Source: an uncultured Bacteroidota bacterium
GTDB taxonomy: Bacteria; Bacteroidota; Bacteroidia; JABEUT01
Length of the DNA stretch: 64,000 nt
Direction: 5' to 3'
Assembly: GCA_903916255.1 (NCBI GenBank)
Contig: CAIWVW010000121.1
Location: 1-64,000, forward strand
The notes under the pieces are model-generated. The model was not told where the DNA came from. It was given only the letters and a program-made list of their open reading frames with translations, and ran no database searches. The position numbers were made by a program, and so were the translations under genes. Of the stretch, positions 37,267 through 46,634 are shown piece by piece (positions within the stretch are counted from its first letter, which is position 1; each line of letters starts with the position of its first letter).

Positions 37267-39033
37267 ATGAAAAAGTTAATTATTGTATGTTTTTCACTTT
37301 TCATTTTTCATTTTTCATTTTCCCAATCTTGGCTATGGGGTAAAAATGGACTTGGTGCGGGCTATGGGTATTCAGCAAACTCCGATGGAAAAGGCAATTG
37401 TTATTTATCCGGCTATTATCTAAGTCAGGATTCAATAGATTTTTCCGGTAACATTTTAAGAAATCCTCAGGGTAATCCTTTTGGGAATAGTATGTATGTT
37501 ATAAAGTACGACCATTCCGGAAATGTATTGTGGGCAAATCAATCTATTAATTTTGGTAATACTAATGACAATAATGGAGGTATTGTAGCTCTCGATAATT
37601 TTGATAATGCTTATGTAGTTGCAACATATACAGATACGGTTATAGTTGGAACGGATACTTTTATGTTTCCGAAAATAAATAATGTGAGTTGTTATCTTGC
37701 AAAATATAGCTATAATGGAAATTTTCTTTGGGCTTCCACCCCCATTATTAGTACTAAAGGATACTGTAATATAGCATCTAATTACGTTTCAACGGATAAT
37801 AACGGAAACGCTTTTGTAACCGGATTATTTAATTCGGATACTCTTTATTTTGGTTCAAAATATGTTTTAGGTGATAGTCTTCTTACTCTTTCATTTCTTG
37901 TAAAATACGATTCCAATGGTAAAGTATTGTGGCTAAGTGCACCAACTGGACATACTAATGAATTTAATGATGCTGGAGGACTTTGTGTAACAAATGACCG
38001 ATATGGAAATGCTTATATTACTGGAGCATTTACAGACACGATATGGTTTTCATCATTTGAAATTCAGACTTTACTTCCACAATATACAGGTGATATGTTT
38101 CTTACAAAGTATGCGCCTGACGGAACTGTGCTTTGGGTAGAACAGGCTGTCTTAGCAAGTAAGTTTAGTTGCAGTCAGGGTGTTGCAGTAAAAACCGACC
38201 AAAGCGGAAATATTTACGTTGCTGGAGATTTTATAGATACCGTTACGTTTGGCTCTTATACATTGATAGCAACAAATCGAACTAATAATTTGTATAGCAT
38301 ATTCCTTGTTAAATACGATTCTAACGGAAATGTACTTTGGGCAAAACAGTCAAGTGATTTAGATAATAATGGTTGGGGTGTAGGAGGTATTTCAATTGAT
38401 AATTACAAGCACATTTATCTTTCAGGTGGTGGTGGGAAAGGGCAATCCAAAATAGCTTTCGGAACAGATACATTAAGTGTTAATGACACTGCAAAATACG
38501 ATGCCGCTTCCATTATTCTGAAATTTGATTCCAATGGCAATATGTTATGCGGTTCTATTCTACAAGGGGGCGCTCAATTTGGCAATAATATCGGTTCAGA
38601 CACATCGGGGAATTATGTGTATTATGCAAGTACCGCAGGAACTTTTATGACATTTGGGAAAGATACAATAGCTCCGTATGCCTATCCCGTAGAACCTGAT
38701 TTAGGTCTAAATTATTTTCCATTTGTAGCTCGTTGGGAGGCGTGTGATAGTAATGCAATTACCGCAGGCTCTTTAAGTCCCAAACTTACCGGGCAGGTTT
38801 TGGCTTACCCTAACCCAAATAACGGAAAATTTATTATTGCCTTGCAAAATGTAAATGAACCGGCACAGGTGGAGGTTTATAATGTGCTGGGAGAGGAAAT
38901 ATATCAGGGCAAATTGAATTTTAACAATACACAGGAAAATACAATATCACAGCCACAAGGTATTTATTTTTATAGAGTTATAACTGAAAGCGGGGAATTG
39001 GTCGGGAGCGGAAAATTGATAATTGAAAAGTAA
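37267..39033 (+). CDS. T9SS-exported SBBP-repeat beta-propeller protein
   Basis: 588 aa from ATG 37267. Signal peptide MKKLIIVCFSLFIFHFSFSQ. About eight repeats of the form DxxGNxYVTGxFxDTVxFG...FLVKYDSNGKVLWxxQ (for example NAYVVATYTDTVIVG, AYITGAFTDTIWF and IYVAGDFIDTVTFG) mark the beta-propeller SBBP family. The C-terminus VLAYPNPNNGKFIIALQNV...VEVYNVLGEEIYQG...GIYFYRVITESGELVGSGKLIIEK is a type A sorting domain. The next gene begins 10 nt later and has a nearly identical sorting-domain end, so the pair is probably one operon. Confidence 0.92.
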   Translation: MKKLIIVCFSLFIFHFSFSQSWLWGKNGLGAGYGYSANSDGKGNCYLSGYYLSQDSIDFSGNILRNPQGNPFGNSMYVIKYDHSGNVLWANQSINFGNTNDNNGGIVALDNFDNAYVVATYTDTVIVGTDTFMFPKINNVSCYLAKYSYNGNFLWASTPIISTKGYCNIASNYVSTDNNGNAFVTGLFNSDTLYFGSKYVLGDSLLTLSFLVKYDSNGKVLWLSAPTGHTNEFNDAGGLCVTNDRYGNAYITGAFTDTIWFSSFEIQTLLPQYTGDMFLTKYAPDGTVLWVEQAVLASKFSCSQGVAVKTDQSGNIYVAGDFIDTVTFGSYTLIATNRTNNLYSIFLVKYDSNGNVLWAKQSSDLDNNGWGVGGISIDNYKHIYLSGGGGKGQSKIAFGTDTLSVNDTAKYDAASIILKFDSNGNMLCGSILQGGAQFGNNIGSDTSGNYVYYASTAGTFMTFGKDTIAPYAYPVEPDLGLNYFPFVARWEACDSNAITAGSLSPKLTGQVLAYPNPNNGKFIIALQNVNEPAQVEVYNVLGEEIYQGKLNFNNTQENTISQPQGIYFYRVITESGELVGSGKLIIEK

Positions 39034-39043
39034 AAAAATAAGG

Positions 39044-42000
39044 ATGAAAAAAAAGTATCTTTTCTTTTTGCTTGGTTTAATATTTACATTTTTTCAGACA
39101 AGTTCTCAAAACAATGTGAATGGGGCTATAACCTTGCCTTCCGGTAATTTTCAGTCGGATTATTTTTTTGATTCAGCAAGCAATCAAATGTGGTTTTCAT
39201 TTATAGCAGATAAACCAAGAATGACTTTTTCATTAATGCATTCCGCAAACTACACGAAGTCTCAAAATATTACTTTAGATTCTTTAGTGCTTTATAGTGT
39301 AACTAATGCTGGAGGAATAAATTCTATTGCTTTTTCCTTAGCTCCTAATGCGAATAGCGATACGCTTTCCGCCATTCAAATATTGAATTTGGTTCCGGGA
39401 AATACCTATTATTTAAAGCCTACTAAATTCAATGCGGGTAGTTCTGGCTATTTTAATTTGTCGAAAATAGTGTTGCATCCTACTATCATCCCTCCATCCT
39501 GTAATGTATCCTGTCCATTAGGGGTTAATTTGGTTTGTAATGGAGATTTTGAGATTCTCCCTTCTTGGGTTTCACTTGATACTTATGTTGATTCTTCACC
39601 TACATACCCAAATGCGCCTCCACTACCTGCTGCAATCGGATATTGTATAAAATCGCCAAACATTAGAAGTGACTTTCGTAGTCTTGGAGATAGCACTGAT
39701 ACTTATTTAATTAGCAATTACATGAGTGGCTCTGACATGCAGAACACAGCCGAGCATGGAAGTTATTTTATGGGTGTTGATTGTCCTTCAGCTCTCTGCT
39801 CAGAATGTAGTCTTCATAATACTGCCGGGTATATATGGACTCCTAATTATACAGCTACTTCATGGGAAGAAAACATACCGATAGAGAATGGAGTAAAATA
39901 CATTTTTTCGTGCTGGTTGGAGGACTTAGATAATTATACCTATAGGAGTTTCCCGGGTGCTAATGTATTTATTGTTATCAATTCTGATACGCTCTTTTCA
40001 GATGTAATTAGTTATCCGAATAATTATGGAAGTTGGCAACAGGTTACTTTTTGTTGGAATGCAAACAGCTCGGTAGCAAATATTCAAATAATAGGTCAAG
40101 GTGCAGCAAATTCTCAAGGGTATGATTTTGGTTTAGATAATATATCATTTACCTCAACAAATAGTTTTACAATAACAACTAAAATTACCAGTATCAGTTG
40201 TAATGAGGATAGCACTGGCTCGGCAATGGTTGTTGCTTCGGGTGGTAGCTCACCATATACTTATTATTGGAGCACTTCCCCTGCACAAACCACACAACAA
40301 GCAACAGGACTTTCAGCAGGGACTTATACTGTCATAGTTTCTGATTCCACTTCATGTCAATCGGAAATAAGTGTTACTATCAGCCCTTTGGCAGATTCAC
40401 TTAAATCTACATGGTCAACCTGTTGTAATTGTAAAGGGGCTGCATGGGTTTATCCATACGCTGGAAATAGCCCTTATACTTTCCTATGGTCGAATGGCGC
40501 AACTACCGATACAGCTATTGGGCTCTCAAGCGGAACTTATACTGTTGCAATTACTGACTCAGCAGGATGTATTCATACAGATACTGTTTTTGTTCCGACT
40601 GGATTTTTTGCCCGTATTTCTCAGGACAATATAAGCTGCTACGGAGGCAGTAATGGAAGCGCCACAGTATTGCTAAGTGGTAATTATTCCTATAACTGGG
40701 CACCAAACGGAGGAACAGAAGCAACTATTAGTGGACTTTCTGCCGGAACTTATTCCGTTACCATTACGAATAATGACACATCGAATTGTTCTGTCACTTA
40801 TTTAGTTACAATTACACAACCAATTACTCCATTGTCAGTTATCTTAAGTAACCCATATTCTATTTGTACTATTTATCCGACCGTTTATGCCTCAGTATCT
40901 GGTGGAACTCCTGCTTATACTTATAATTGGGGTTATGGAAGTCATACGGATAGTGAGATGGTTAATAATGTTTGTCCGTATGGATACTCTTATGATAATT
41001 TGACAGTTAAGGATAGTAAAGGCTGTAGTGTATCAACATTTATTGATATAAATGAACCTATTGATTGGCCAACTTTTTATTATTACCCAACTGATAATAA
41101 TGTTAGTTGCCACGGAGGTAATGATGGAAGTATCACTGTTGCAACATGCATCTTTTCTGGAACCCCTCCTTTTTACTATAATATAAGTCCAGGCGGGTCT
41201 TATTATAGTTACAATACTAACTATACTTACTCTAATCTTATTTCCGGAACATATACGATTAGCGTAACAGATTATAACGGTTGCACAACACCTACAGTTA
41301 TAGTGACAATTACCGAACCGCCTGCAATAGTTGTTACAACAACAGTAACTGCTGCTACCTGCACAGCAAATGGTATAGCAACTGCATCTGCTTCAAATGG
41401 AGTTTCACCCTATACCTATATATGGAGCGGCGGTCATGGGAGCAATACCACTGCCAGCGGCTTGAGTGTCGGAACTTACACAATATCTGTCACTGACCAT
41501 AATGGTTGCACAGGTTCGGCTACGGCTATAGTTACCCAACCTACGCAATTAAATGTTTCGGCGAATACAAATAACAATGTTACTTGTTATGGAGACAGCA
41601 ATGGCAGTGCATCTTCCATTATTAGCGGTGGCACCTCACCTTATGCTTATTTATGGTCAAATAGCCAAACCAAATATAGTATTACTGGGCTGAGTAGTGG
41701 AACTTATTCCCTGACTGTAACAGATTTTTGTGGCAGTTCGGCAACTGTATCTATTATCATCACTCAGCCAACACAACTAAATGCCTCAGCCAATACTTTA
41801 GATAATGTCAATTGTTTTAGTGGCAATAACGGCAGTGCATCTTCAACTGTTAGCGGTGGAACACCGCCTTATACCTATCTGTGGTCAAATAGCCAAACCA
41901 CACCCACACTCAGCGGATTAAGTATGGGAACTTATACCGTTAATGTTACTGATAATAATGGCTGCACGGGTTCAGCTAATGTAATAATTACCCAACCCAA

Positions 42001-42955
42001 TCAATTAAATGTTTCAGCAAGCACGATAACAAATGTTAATTGCTTTGGAGGCAGCAATGGTAGTGCATCATCAACTGTAATTGGTGGTACACTACCATAC
42101 ACCTATTTGTGGGCAGGAGGAAATTCGCAAACTACAGTCAATGCAGGTGGGTTAAGCATGGGAACTTATACCGTTAATGTTACAGATAATAATGGATGTG
42201 CAAGTTCGGCTTCGACAAGTATTACCCAGCCAAATCAATTAAATGTTTCAGCAAATAGTGTGAACAATGTTAGTTGCAACGGAGATAGTAATGGCAGCGC
42301 ATCATCAAATATTAGCGGAGGCACATTGCCCTATACTTATGCGTGGTCAAATAGCCAAACTTTAGCTAATATAAATGGGCTTAGTTCCGGAACTTATACA
42401 CTTATAGTTGCTGATTCGTGCGGTAGTTCTGCTACCGCATCTACTATTATTACCCAACCTTCAGCAGTCAGCATTATCGCGGATTCACTACCTGATAATG
42501 GGAGTTGCACAGGCTCTGCATGGGCTATGGTAAGCGGCGGTAATAATCCGTACACTTATCTATGGACAGGGGGGCTAACAACAGATACTATCCAAAACCA
42601 ATGTGCCGGAAACTATTGTTGTGTTATTACCGATCTCAACCGGTGCATAGATAGTATTTGCGTTACAATACCCCTTATTATCACGACAGGAATAGAAGGG
42701 CTAAATAATTCATTCCCTATACAGATTATTCCCAATCCTAATGGTGGTGTATTTACCATTGTTTTTCTGAATACGCCAAATAACCTGCATGTGGAAATAT
42801 ACGATGTATTGGGAGAAGAAATTTATGCATCAAGATTAAATCTTAAAAGAACAGAAATAAACTTGAATAGTGAGCCTGATGGGGTTTATTTTTATAGAGT
42901 ATTAAAGGAAAACAGCGGATTTTTTGGAAGCGGAAAATTGATAATTGAGAGGTAA
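39044..42955 (+). CDS. T9SS-exported adhesin with about eleven SprB repeats
   Basis: 1303 aa from ATG 39044 (preceded by AAGG, one of the few Shine-Dalgarno-like cases here). Signal peptide KKKYLFFLLGLIFTFFQTSSQ. An N-terminal domain of about 350 residues (VCNGDFEILPSWVSL and later WLEDLDNYTYRSF) resembles a carbohydrate-binding jelly-roll. From about residue 380 come SprB repeats of about 75 residues each: SCxGxxNGSA...VSGGTxPYTYLWSNGQTT...GLSxGTYTVxVTDxxGC. The last four complete ones are close copies at DNA level. It ends with sorting domain IQIIPNPNGGVFTIVF...VYFYRVLKENSGFFGSGKLIIER. It probably acts as a filamentous adhesin. Confidence 0.92.
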   Translation: MKKKYLFFLLGLIFTFFQTSSQNNVNGAITLPSGNFQSDYFFDSASNQMWFSFIADKPRMTFSLMHSANYTKSQNITLDSLVLYSVTNAGGINSIAFSLAPNANSDTLSAIQILNLVPGNTYYLKPTKFNAGSSGYFNLSKIVLHPTIIPPSCNVSCPLGVNLVCNGDFEILPSWVSLDTYVDSSPTYPNAPPLPAAIGYCIKSPNIRSDFRSLGDSTDTYLISNYMSGSDMQNTAEHGSYFMGVDCPSALCSECSLHNTAGYIWTPNYTATSWEENIPIENGVKYIFSCWLEDLDNYTYRSFPGANVFIVINSDTLFSDVISYPNNYGSWQQVTFCWNANSSVANIQIIGQGAANSQGYDFGLDNISFTSTNSFTITTKITSISCNEDSTGSAMVVASGGSSPYTYYWSTSPAQTTQQATGLSAGTYTVIVSDSTSCQSEISVTISPLADSLKSTWSTCCNCKGAAWVYPYAGNSPYTFLWSNGATTDTAIGLSSGTYTVAITDSAGCIHTDTVFVPTGFFARISQDNISCYGGSNGSATVLLSGNYSYNWAPNGGTEATISGLSAGTYSVTITNNDTSNCSVTYLVTITQPITPLSVILSNPYSICTIYPTVYASVSGGTPAYTYNWGYGSHTDSEMVNNVCPYGYSYDNLTVKDSKGCSVSTFIDINEPIDWPTFYYYPTDNNVSCHGGNDGSITVATCIFSGTPPFYYNISPGGSYYSYNTNYTYSNLISGTYTISVTDYNGCTTPTVIVTITEPPAIVVTTTVTAATCTANGIATASASNGVSPYTYIWSGGHGSNTTASGLSVGTYTISVTDHNGCTGSATAIVTQPTQLNVSANTNNNVTCYGDSNGSASSIISGGTSPYAYLWSNSQTKYSITGLSSGTYSLTVTDFCGSSATVSIIITQPTQLNASANTLDNVNCFSGNNGSASSTVSGGTPPYTYLWSNSQTTPTLSGLSMGTYTVNVTDNNGCTGSANVIITQPNQLNVSASTITNVNCFGGSNGSASSTVIGGTLPYTYLWAGGNSQTTVNAGGLSMGTYTVNVTDNNGCASSASTSITQPNQLNVSANSVNNVSCNGDSNGSASSNISGGTLPYTYAWSNSQTLANINGLSSGTYTLIVADSCGSSATASTIITQPSAVSIIADSLPDNGSCTGSAWAMVSGGNNPYTYLWTGGLTTDTIQNQCAGNYCCVITDLNRCIDSICVTIPLIITTGIEGLNNSFPIQIIPNPNGGVFTIVFLNTPNNLHVEIYDVLGEEIYASRLNLKRTEINLNSEPDGVYFYRVLKENSGFFGSGKLIIER
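41551..42468 (+). repeat. Four tandem SprB-repeat units of 228-234 bp
   Basis: Units begin near 41551, 41779, 42007 and 42241, each with AATG(T/C)(T/C)TC(A/G)GC followed by AATGTTA(G/C)TTG-like and GGCAGTGCATC words. Their DNA similarity is higher than that of the upstream repeats, so unit number may change by recombination. Confidence 0.75.
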
Positions 42956-42957
42956 AA

Positions 42958-43284
42958 ATGGAGTTAAATTGGGAACGAATTTATGATGAATCAAAAAGAA
43001 CACTTATAGCCCTGCTTTATTATATTGGTGCAGGGGTGATAATTTTCGGTGCTATTTTATTGGCGTATTATACAAACAAGAACCAATACTTTGCCGAAAT
43101 TCATAATCGTTTTTGTGCATTAATTGGAGCAGGTTTAATGTTGGTAGGTACTTTGGGATATTTTGGGAACAAATTGAAATGGGAGCATAAAGCCTTTACA
43201 GACATTTTTGCAAAAACCCTGCTTGGACTCTTTTATTTTTCGGGAACCTTCTGTATAGCCTTATCAATTCTACGAAGTAATTAA
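42958..43284 (+). CDS. Small integral membrane protein of unknown function
   Basis: 108 aa with three hydrophobic segments: LIALLYYIGAGVIIFGAILLAYY, FCALIGAGLMLVGTLGYF and TLLGLFYFSGTFCIALSIL. It starts 3 nt after the adhesin stop and is therefore translationally linked to it. No family is recognised; a helper in adhesin export or anchoring is only a guess from position. Confidence 0.7.
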   Translation: MELNWERIYDESKRTLIALLYYIGAGVIIFGAILLAYYTNKNQYFAEIHNRFCALIGAGLMLVGTLGYFGNKLKWEHKAFTDIFAKTLLGLFYFSGTFCIALSILRSN

Positions 43285-43357
43285 TTAATGAGAAATAAAT
43301 TATGTACAATGTAATTCAGTAGCTTTACAATTCTATTAACCCTAAAAATTAACTATT

Positions 43358-43633
43358 ATGAACAAAGCAGAATTAGTGGAAGCCATTGCGAAAGAAGCAA
43401 AAATCTCCAAAGCTGATGCTGAAAAAGCACTCAAAGCATTTACCAACCAAGCCACCAAAGCCCTGAAAGGTGGAGGTACAATTGCCTTAATAGGCTTCGG
43501 AACGTTTTCAGTTGTGAAAAGAGCAGCCCGTAACGGAAGAAATCCACAAACTGGAAAAGCGATTAAAATTGCCGCCAAGAAGGTAGCTAAGTTTAAAGCA
43601 GGTTCGGAACTAAAGAGCGCAGTAAACAAATAA
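43358..43633 (+). CDS. HU-family DNA-binding protein (canonical)
   Basis: 91 aa. MNKAELVEAIAKEAKISKADAEKALKAFTNQATKAL is the helical dimer core and GGTIALIGFGTFSVVKRAARNGRNPQTGKAIKIAAKKVAKFKAGSELK the beta-arms, including the DNA-intercalating RNPQTG motif. It introduces bends and compacts DNA. Unlike the two other HU-type genes in the window it is the classical type. A terminator hairpin follows and is shared with the convergent gene. Confidence 0.96.
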   Translation: MNKAELVEAIAKEAKISKADAEKALKAFTNQATKALKGGGTIALIGFGTFSVVKRAARNGRNPQTGKAIKIAAKKVAKFKAGSELKSAVNK

Positions 43634-43657
43634 GATGACTAAACCCTGCCGAAGTAT

Positions 43658-43690
43658 AGCCCTGCCAAATTGGCGGGGCTTATGCATTTT
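43658..43690. terminator. Bidirectional terminator between HU and the 43680 gene
   Basis: AGCCCTGCC / GGCGGGGCT (9 bp with one G.T pair, 5-nt loop), followed on the plus strand by TATGCATTTTTT. It lies between convergent genes and overlaps the stop of the minus-strand one. Confidence 0.7.
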
Positions 43691-44444
43691 TTATAATATG
43701 TTTTATGAATTCAAAAATAATCTCAAGTCCCGTTGGAATGATAATTAGAGTCAAATAGAGCCACGCTAATTTTCTCTTTTTACTAGCATCTTGTTGATAG
43801 CCCTGACCTGTTTTTAATTCTACCGAAGGCCACAAAGACGCCGAAAGATCATTTAATCGGATACCAGCAAGTATTGATAGTATCGGAATAGCGAATACTA
43901 TAATGAGCCTGATTATTACATAAGGTATTGCTTGAATCCTAGTAATACACAAATCAAAGAACAAAATATTTGAAAGAACTACAATAGAAAATATAGAGGT
44001 TGAAACTAAATTACTTACTTTCCTTTGCTCTTCTGCGGAATCAATAATAGACCAAAGAATGCTCATTGTACCGTTTACCCATCGACTGTCATTGCCACTA
44101 ACCCAAATATAATTATTGGTATTTCCCTTAGTACCTATTTGATGGGTGATTTGGACTTCAATTTTCTTTGAGTCTTCAAATGAATCCAGTGCCATATATA
44201 TTTTATTAATAAAAATATCTTCCAACTTTCCTTCTTTTTCATCAAAGATTAGTGGGGATTCGCTCTCAAAAGATACATTCTTGTCATCTGCATCTATTGA
44301 GAAAATAACTTTCACTTTTTCATCTTTACCTTTTTTTGATGTGGCCTCATCAGATATAATTTTGGCAATATCTCTTATGATTTTTGGAGTGATTTTTTTA
44401 TGCTCAAAATTTCTTTTTTGTTTCTCCCTAATAACGCTTGTCAT
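43680..44444 (-). CDS. Membrane protein of unknown function
   Basis: 254 aa. The N-terminal 130 residues are soluble and charged (IIRDIAKIISDEATSKKGKDEKVKVIFSIDADDKNVSF, then IYMALDSFEDSKKIEVQI). Then come three helices: LVSTSIFSIVVLSNILFF, YVIIRLIIVFAIPILSILAGI and LAWLYLTLIIIPTGLEIIFEFI. The topology suggests a cytoplasmic sensor head and membrane tail. I recognise no domain. The neighbour at 44928 is a small protein with a C-terminal helix, but no operon is shared. Confidence 0.7.
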   Translation of the reverse strand: MTSVIREKQKRNFEHKKITPKIIRDIAKIISDEATSKKGKDEKVKVIFSIDADDKNVSFESESPLIFDEKEGKLEDIFINKIYMALDSFEDSKKIEVQITHQIGTKGNTNNYIWVSGNDSRWVNGTMSILWSIIDSAEEQRKVSNLVSTSIFSIVVLSNILFFDLCITRIQAIPYVIIRLIIVFAIPILSILAGIRLNDLSASLWPSVELKTGQGYQQDASKKRKLAWLYLTLIIIPTGLEIIFEFIKHIIKNA

Positions 44445-44514
44445 ATTTCCTTTTTTACTGACTTTTCGGTCATTTTATACTATGTATGTATCGGATATTA
44501 AGATGCGTAATGGT

Positions 44515-44799
44515 TTACTTTACAGCTTTTCTGACTTGTGTAGAAAACTTCTTTGAGGGCCTGAATGAAGGGATATAATGGGCAGGTAGATTTATTGCTG
44601 TATTCTTGGAAATATTCCGTGCAATTTTTGCAGCCCTTTTTTTTACAATAAAATTGCCGAACCCACGAAATGAAACGCTCTCTTTTCGAAGGATGTGTTC
44701 TTTAACTGAGGTCATATAGGCTTCAAGAATCACTTCAACTAATGCTCTTTCGATACCCGTTTTTTCAGATACCTCTTTAATAATCTTTGCTTTTGTCAT
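44515..44799 (-). CDS. HU/IHF-family DNA-binding protein, second copy
   Basis: 94 aa, the same length as the housekeeping HU at 3304 and gap-free in alignment, with identical blocks ARNISKNTAINLPAHYIP and FRPSKKFS. Changes cluster in the N-terminal helices (MTKAKIIKEVSEKTGIERALVEVILEAYMTSVKEHILRKESVSFRGFG). It lies beside the mobilisation region. The conserved block suggests the same DNA mode. Its promoter box (TATTTTTG) is placed much like that of the first copy. Confidence 0.94.
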   Translation of the reverse strand: MTKAKIIKEVSEKTGIERALVEVILEAYMTSVKEHILRKESVSFRGFGNFIVKKRAAKIARNISKNTAINLPAHYIPSFRPSKKFSTQVRKAVK

Positions 44800-44821
44800 A
44801 CCAATTTTGTTTATGTTGGCT

Positions 44822-44829
44822 CAAAAATA
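44822..44829 (-). promoter_or_regulatory. -7 promoter box for the second HU/IHF gene
   Basis: Minus-strand TATTTTTG, 23 nt upstream of the start codon, the same distance as in the first copy. Confidence 0.55.
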
Positions 44830-44866
44830 GCAAAATTGTACTCAATGTACGGTCATTTTTAAATTT

Positions 44867-44874
44867 TATCTTTG
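44867..44874 (+). promoter_or_regulatory. -7 promoter box for the 44928 gene
   Basis: TATCTTTG lies inside the upstream part of the long ORF (44787-45287) and argues that translation begins downstream, at ATG 44928. Confidence 0.5.
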
Positions 44875-44927
44875 AATCCTCAAATACCCCTATATCCCTG
44901 AATGAAAAAGGTGTCTTTCCGTTTTGG

Positions 44928-45287
44928 ATGGATGAAAAGGACATCATTAATAAAGTACTTAATGTTATTCTTAACAAAGGAGGCAAAGTACCGTACACTT
45001 TTGTTATTAATCCCGAACACGATTCCGACACCCAAGAAAGAATGAAAAAGATAGTTGAAAATATGCAACGAGAAAAACTGCTTATCATTCCGCCAGATGA
45101 ATACGGCGATTTTGAATTAGGGGTACATGGGAGCCAGGCCGCTTCTATCGGCTACAAAAAATTTAAAAGAATGAAGCGATGGAATTCACTCTCTCATAAT
45201 GCAACTGTGATATTTTTTATATTTATTTTGGCGGGAGGCGCTATTGGTCTATTATATCTGCTATTACATTATTTTAAAATAATATAA
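44928..45287 (+). CDS. Small tail-anchored protein
   Basis: 119 aa from ATG 44928. The soluble part DEKDIINKVLNVILNKGGKVPYTFVINPEHDSDTQERMKKIVENMQREKLLIIPPDEYGDFELGVHGSQAASIGYKKF looks like a winged-helix fold (helix, helix, then a basic wing). It is followed by one C-terminal helix, ATVIFFIFILAGGAIGLLYLLLHYF. I recognise no named family. It is convergent with the relaxase gene (11-nt gap). Confidence 0.7.
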   Translation: MDEKDIINKVLNVILNKGGKVPYTFVINPEHDSDTQERMKKIVENMQREKLLIIPPDEYGDFELGVHGSQAASIGYKKFKRMKRWNSLSHNATVIFFIFILAGGAIGLLYLLLHYFKII

Positions 45288-45298
45288 AAGAGGCTTCT

Positions 45299-46147
45299 CT
45301 ATCTCTCAATCCCTCTCTCCTTCGATTTTTCATTTCCATTCTCTCTTAATCTCCTTAGTTCCTTCTCCCTCTCAATTGACTTATCGAGTTCCTTTAATTT
45401 TTCATCCGTGAATCCAAGCGTACTGAACCGGAACTTTCGGCCCTGATATAGTATTCCGGTAACCTTTCCGCCACGGGAATAACTGGAAAGCCCGGATTCA
45501 TTCAGTAGTTCAAAAAAGCTTTCTTTTGAGAAAACTTTTTTGTAGCATGTTTGGAGTGTTTCAATAATTTTTTCTTTTTCAGATTCCCTTCCGGTTCTAT
45601 GTTTGTGTTGGTACTCTTTTTCCGTGACAAGTGATTTATTTTTTCCTCCATGCTCTACTATTGAATGAGATAGTTCAGGATATTTTTCCACTTGGTAATT
45701 CTGAATATTCTTTTTTAATTTCTGCAATTCAGCTTTTGAAAGCCGCAGGGATTTGCCGTTGTGATATTCAATACCGGAAGCACAGACATGGACATGATAG
45801 TGTCCCTTGTCGAAGTGTGGAACGGCAATATACAGGCCGTTGGGATTTCGGAGCTTTATGTATTCCCGTGTCATTTCTTCCAACTTCTTAAGGGTAATAT
45901 CTTTTGCATCGTCCCGATGCCAGGAAAGAATTTCATGGGTGAGCAGTACGTTGTCTTTGCGCCGCTGTGTCCTATATGTTTCATTTTCCTTAAACTGCAT
46001 TTCCCATTCATTAATATTGTTGCCTTTTAAATTATAGGTAACGATAAAACTCTTACCCTCTCTATCAAACAGGCGGTCTTTATCGTGGAGCATATATTCA
46101 AGTAAATCATGAAAAGACTTCTTATGCGATTTAATTTTCAGTATCAT
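45299..46147 (-). CDS. Relaxase/mobilisation nuclease (MobA/VirD2-type)
   Basis: 282 aa from ATG 46147; the extra 48 residues in the ORF track fall within the upstream gene. The relaxase core is visible: N-terminal MILKIKSHKKSFHDLLEYMLHDKDR, motif II-like LLTHEILSWHRDD (residues 70-80) and the metal-binding HUH motif HFDKGHYHVHVCASG (111-125). It nicks oriT and pilots single-stranded DNA. A basic C-terminal region follows. It overlaps the MobC-like gene by 17 nt, so translation is coupled. No oriT was identified with confidence. Confidence 0.9.
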   Translation of the reverse strand: MILKIKSHKKSFHDLLEYMLHDKDRLFDREGKSFIVTYNLKGNNINEWEMQFKENETYRTQRRKDNVLLTHEILSWHRDDAKDITLKKLEEMTREYIKLRNPNGLYIAVPHFDKGHYHVHVCASGIEYHNGKSLRLSKAELQKLKKNIQNYQVEKYPELSHSIVEHGGKNKSLVTEKEYQHKHRTGRESEKEKIIETLQTCYKKVFSKESFFELLNESGLSSYSRGGKVTGILYQGRKFRFSTLGFTDEKLKELDKSIEREKELRRLRENGNEKSKERGIER

Positions 46148-46634
46148 AGTTACCAAATAGCGGCGGATTCCGTAACGCTTCGCTGAGTTCTTTTTGAAGG
46201 TCAGTGATGCGTTTTTCAATCGCATTGTATTTTTCTTGTTCCCGTTCAGAGGAATATTTTTCTTTAGGTGGAGCAATACGCTGTACTTCATTCAGGTATT
46301 GCGCCAGTAACTGTTCTATTCTTGCCACCTGAAACCTGTCCGGCACGATGTAGGTTTTATTAATATATGCCAGTGTAGCATTTCTAATAAAGGCCGTGAT
46401 GGACATGGAATGCCCATGAGCGGCACGAGCCATAGTATTGAATTCCCCATTTTTTCGGGAAAGGTTAATAATATATTCCGGCTTTACTTTTCGCTCTCTT
46501 TTTCTGTAAGCAAGCATATAGTTTTTGCGGTACTGGCGTTTTGCAGTTTTAATTTGCTCGTCAGTCCCATGCTCAAGAACACCGCAAGCTTCCAGATATT
46601 TCCATAATGGACTTCCCTTTGGTGTCTTACGCAT
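46131..46634 (-). CDS. MobC-like relaxosome accessory protein
   Basis: 167 aa. A basic N-terminus (KQYRKNYMLAYRKRERKVKPEYIINLSRKNGEF) is followed by AARAAHGHSMSITAFIRNATLAYIN, the ribbon-helix-helix-like segment of mobilisation accessory proteins. It is followed by helical, coiled-coil-prone sequence (REQEKYNAIEKRITDLQKELSEAL). It should bind oriT and help the relaxase. It overlaps both the relaxase (17 nt) and the coupling protein gene (8 nt). Confidence 0.8.
   Translation of the reverse strand: MRKTPKGSPLWKYLEACGVLEHGTDEQIKTAKRQYRKNYMLAYRKRERKVKPEYIINLSRKNGEFNTMARAAHGHSMSITAFIRNATLAYINKTYIVPDRFQVARIEQLLAQYLNEVQRIAPPKEKYSSEREQEKYNAIEKRITDLQKELSEALRNPPLFGNYDTEN

Noticed and set aside
39044-42955. 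Regular repeats that could suggest a CRISPR array
   Set aside because: They are protein-coding SprB repeats of about 225 bp in one open frame, not short repeats with unique spacers.
46148-46291. N-terminal 48 residues of the relaxase in the ORF track
   Set aside because: They overlap the MobC-like gene; the family start MILKIKS lies at 46147.
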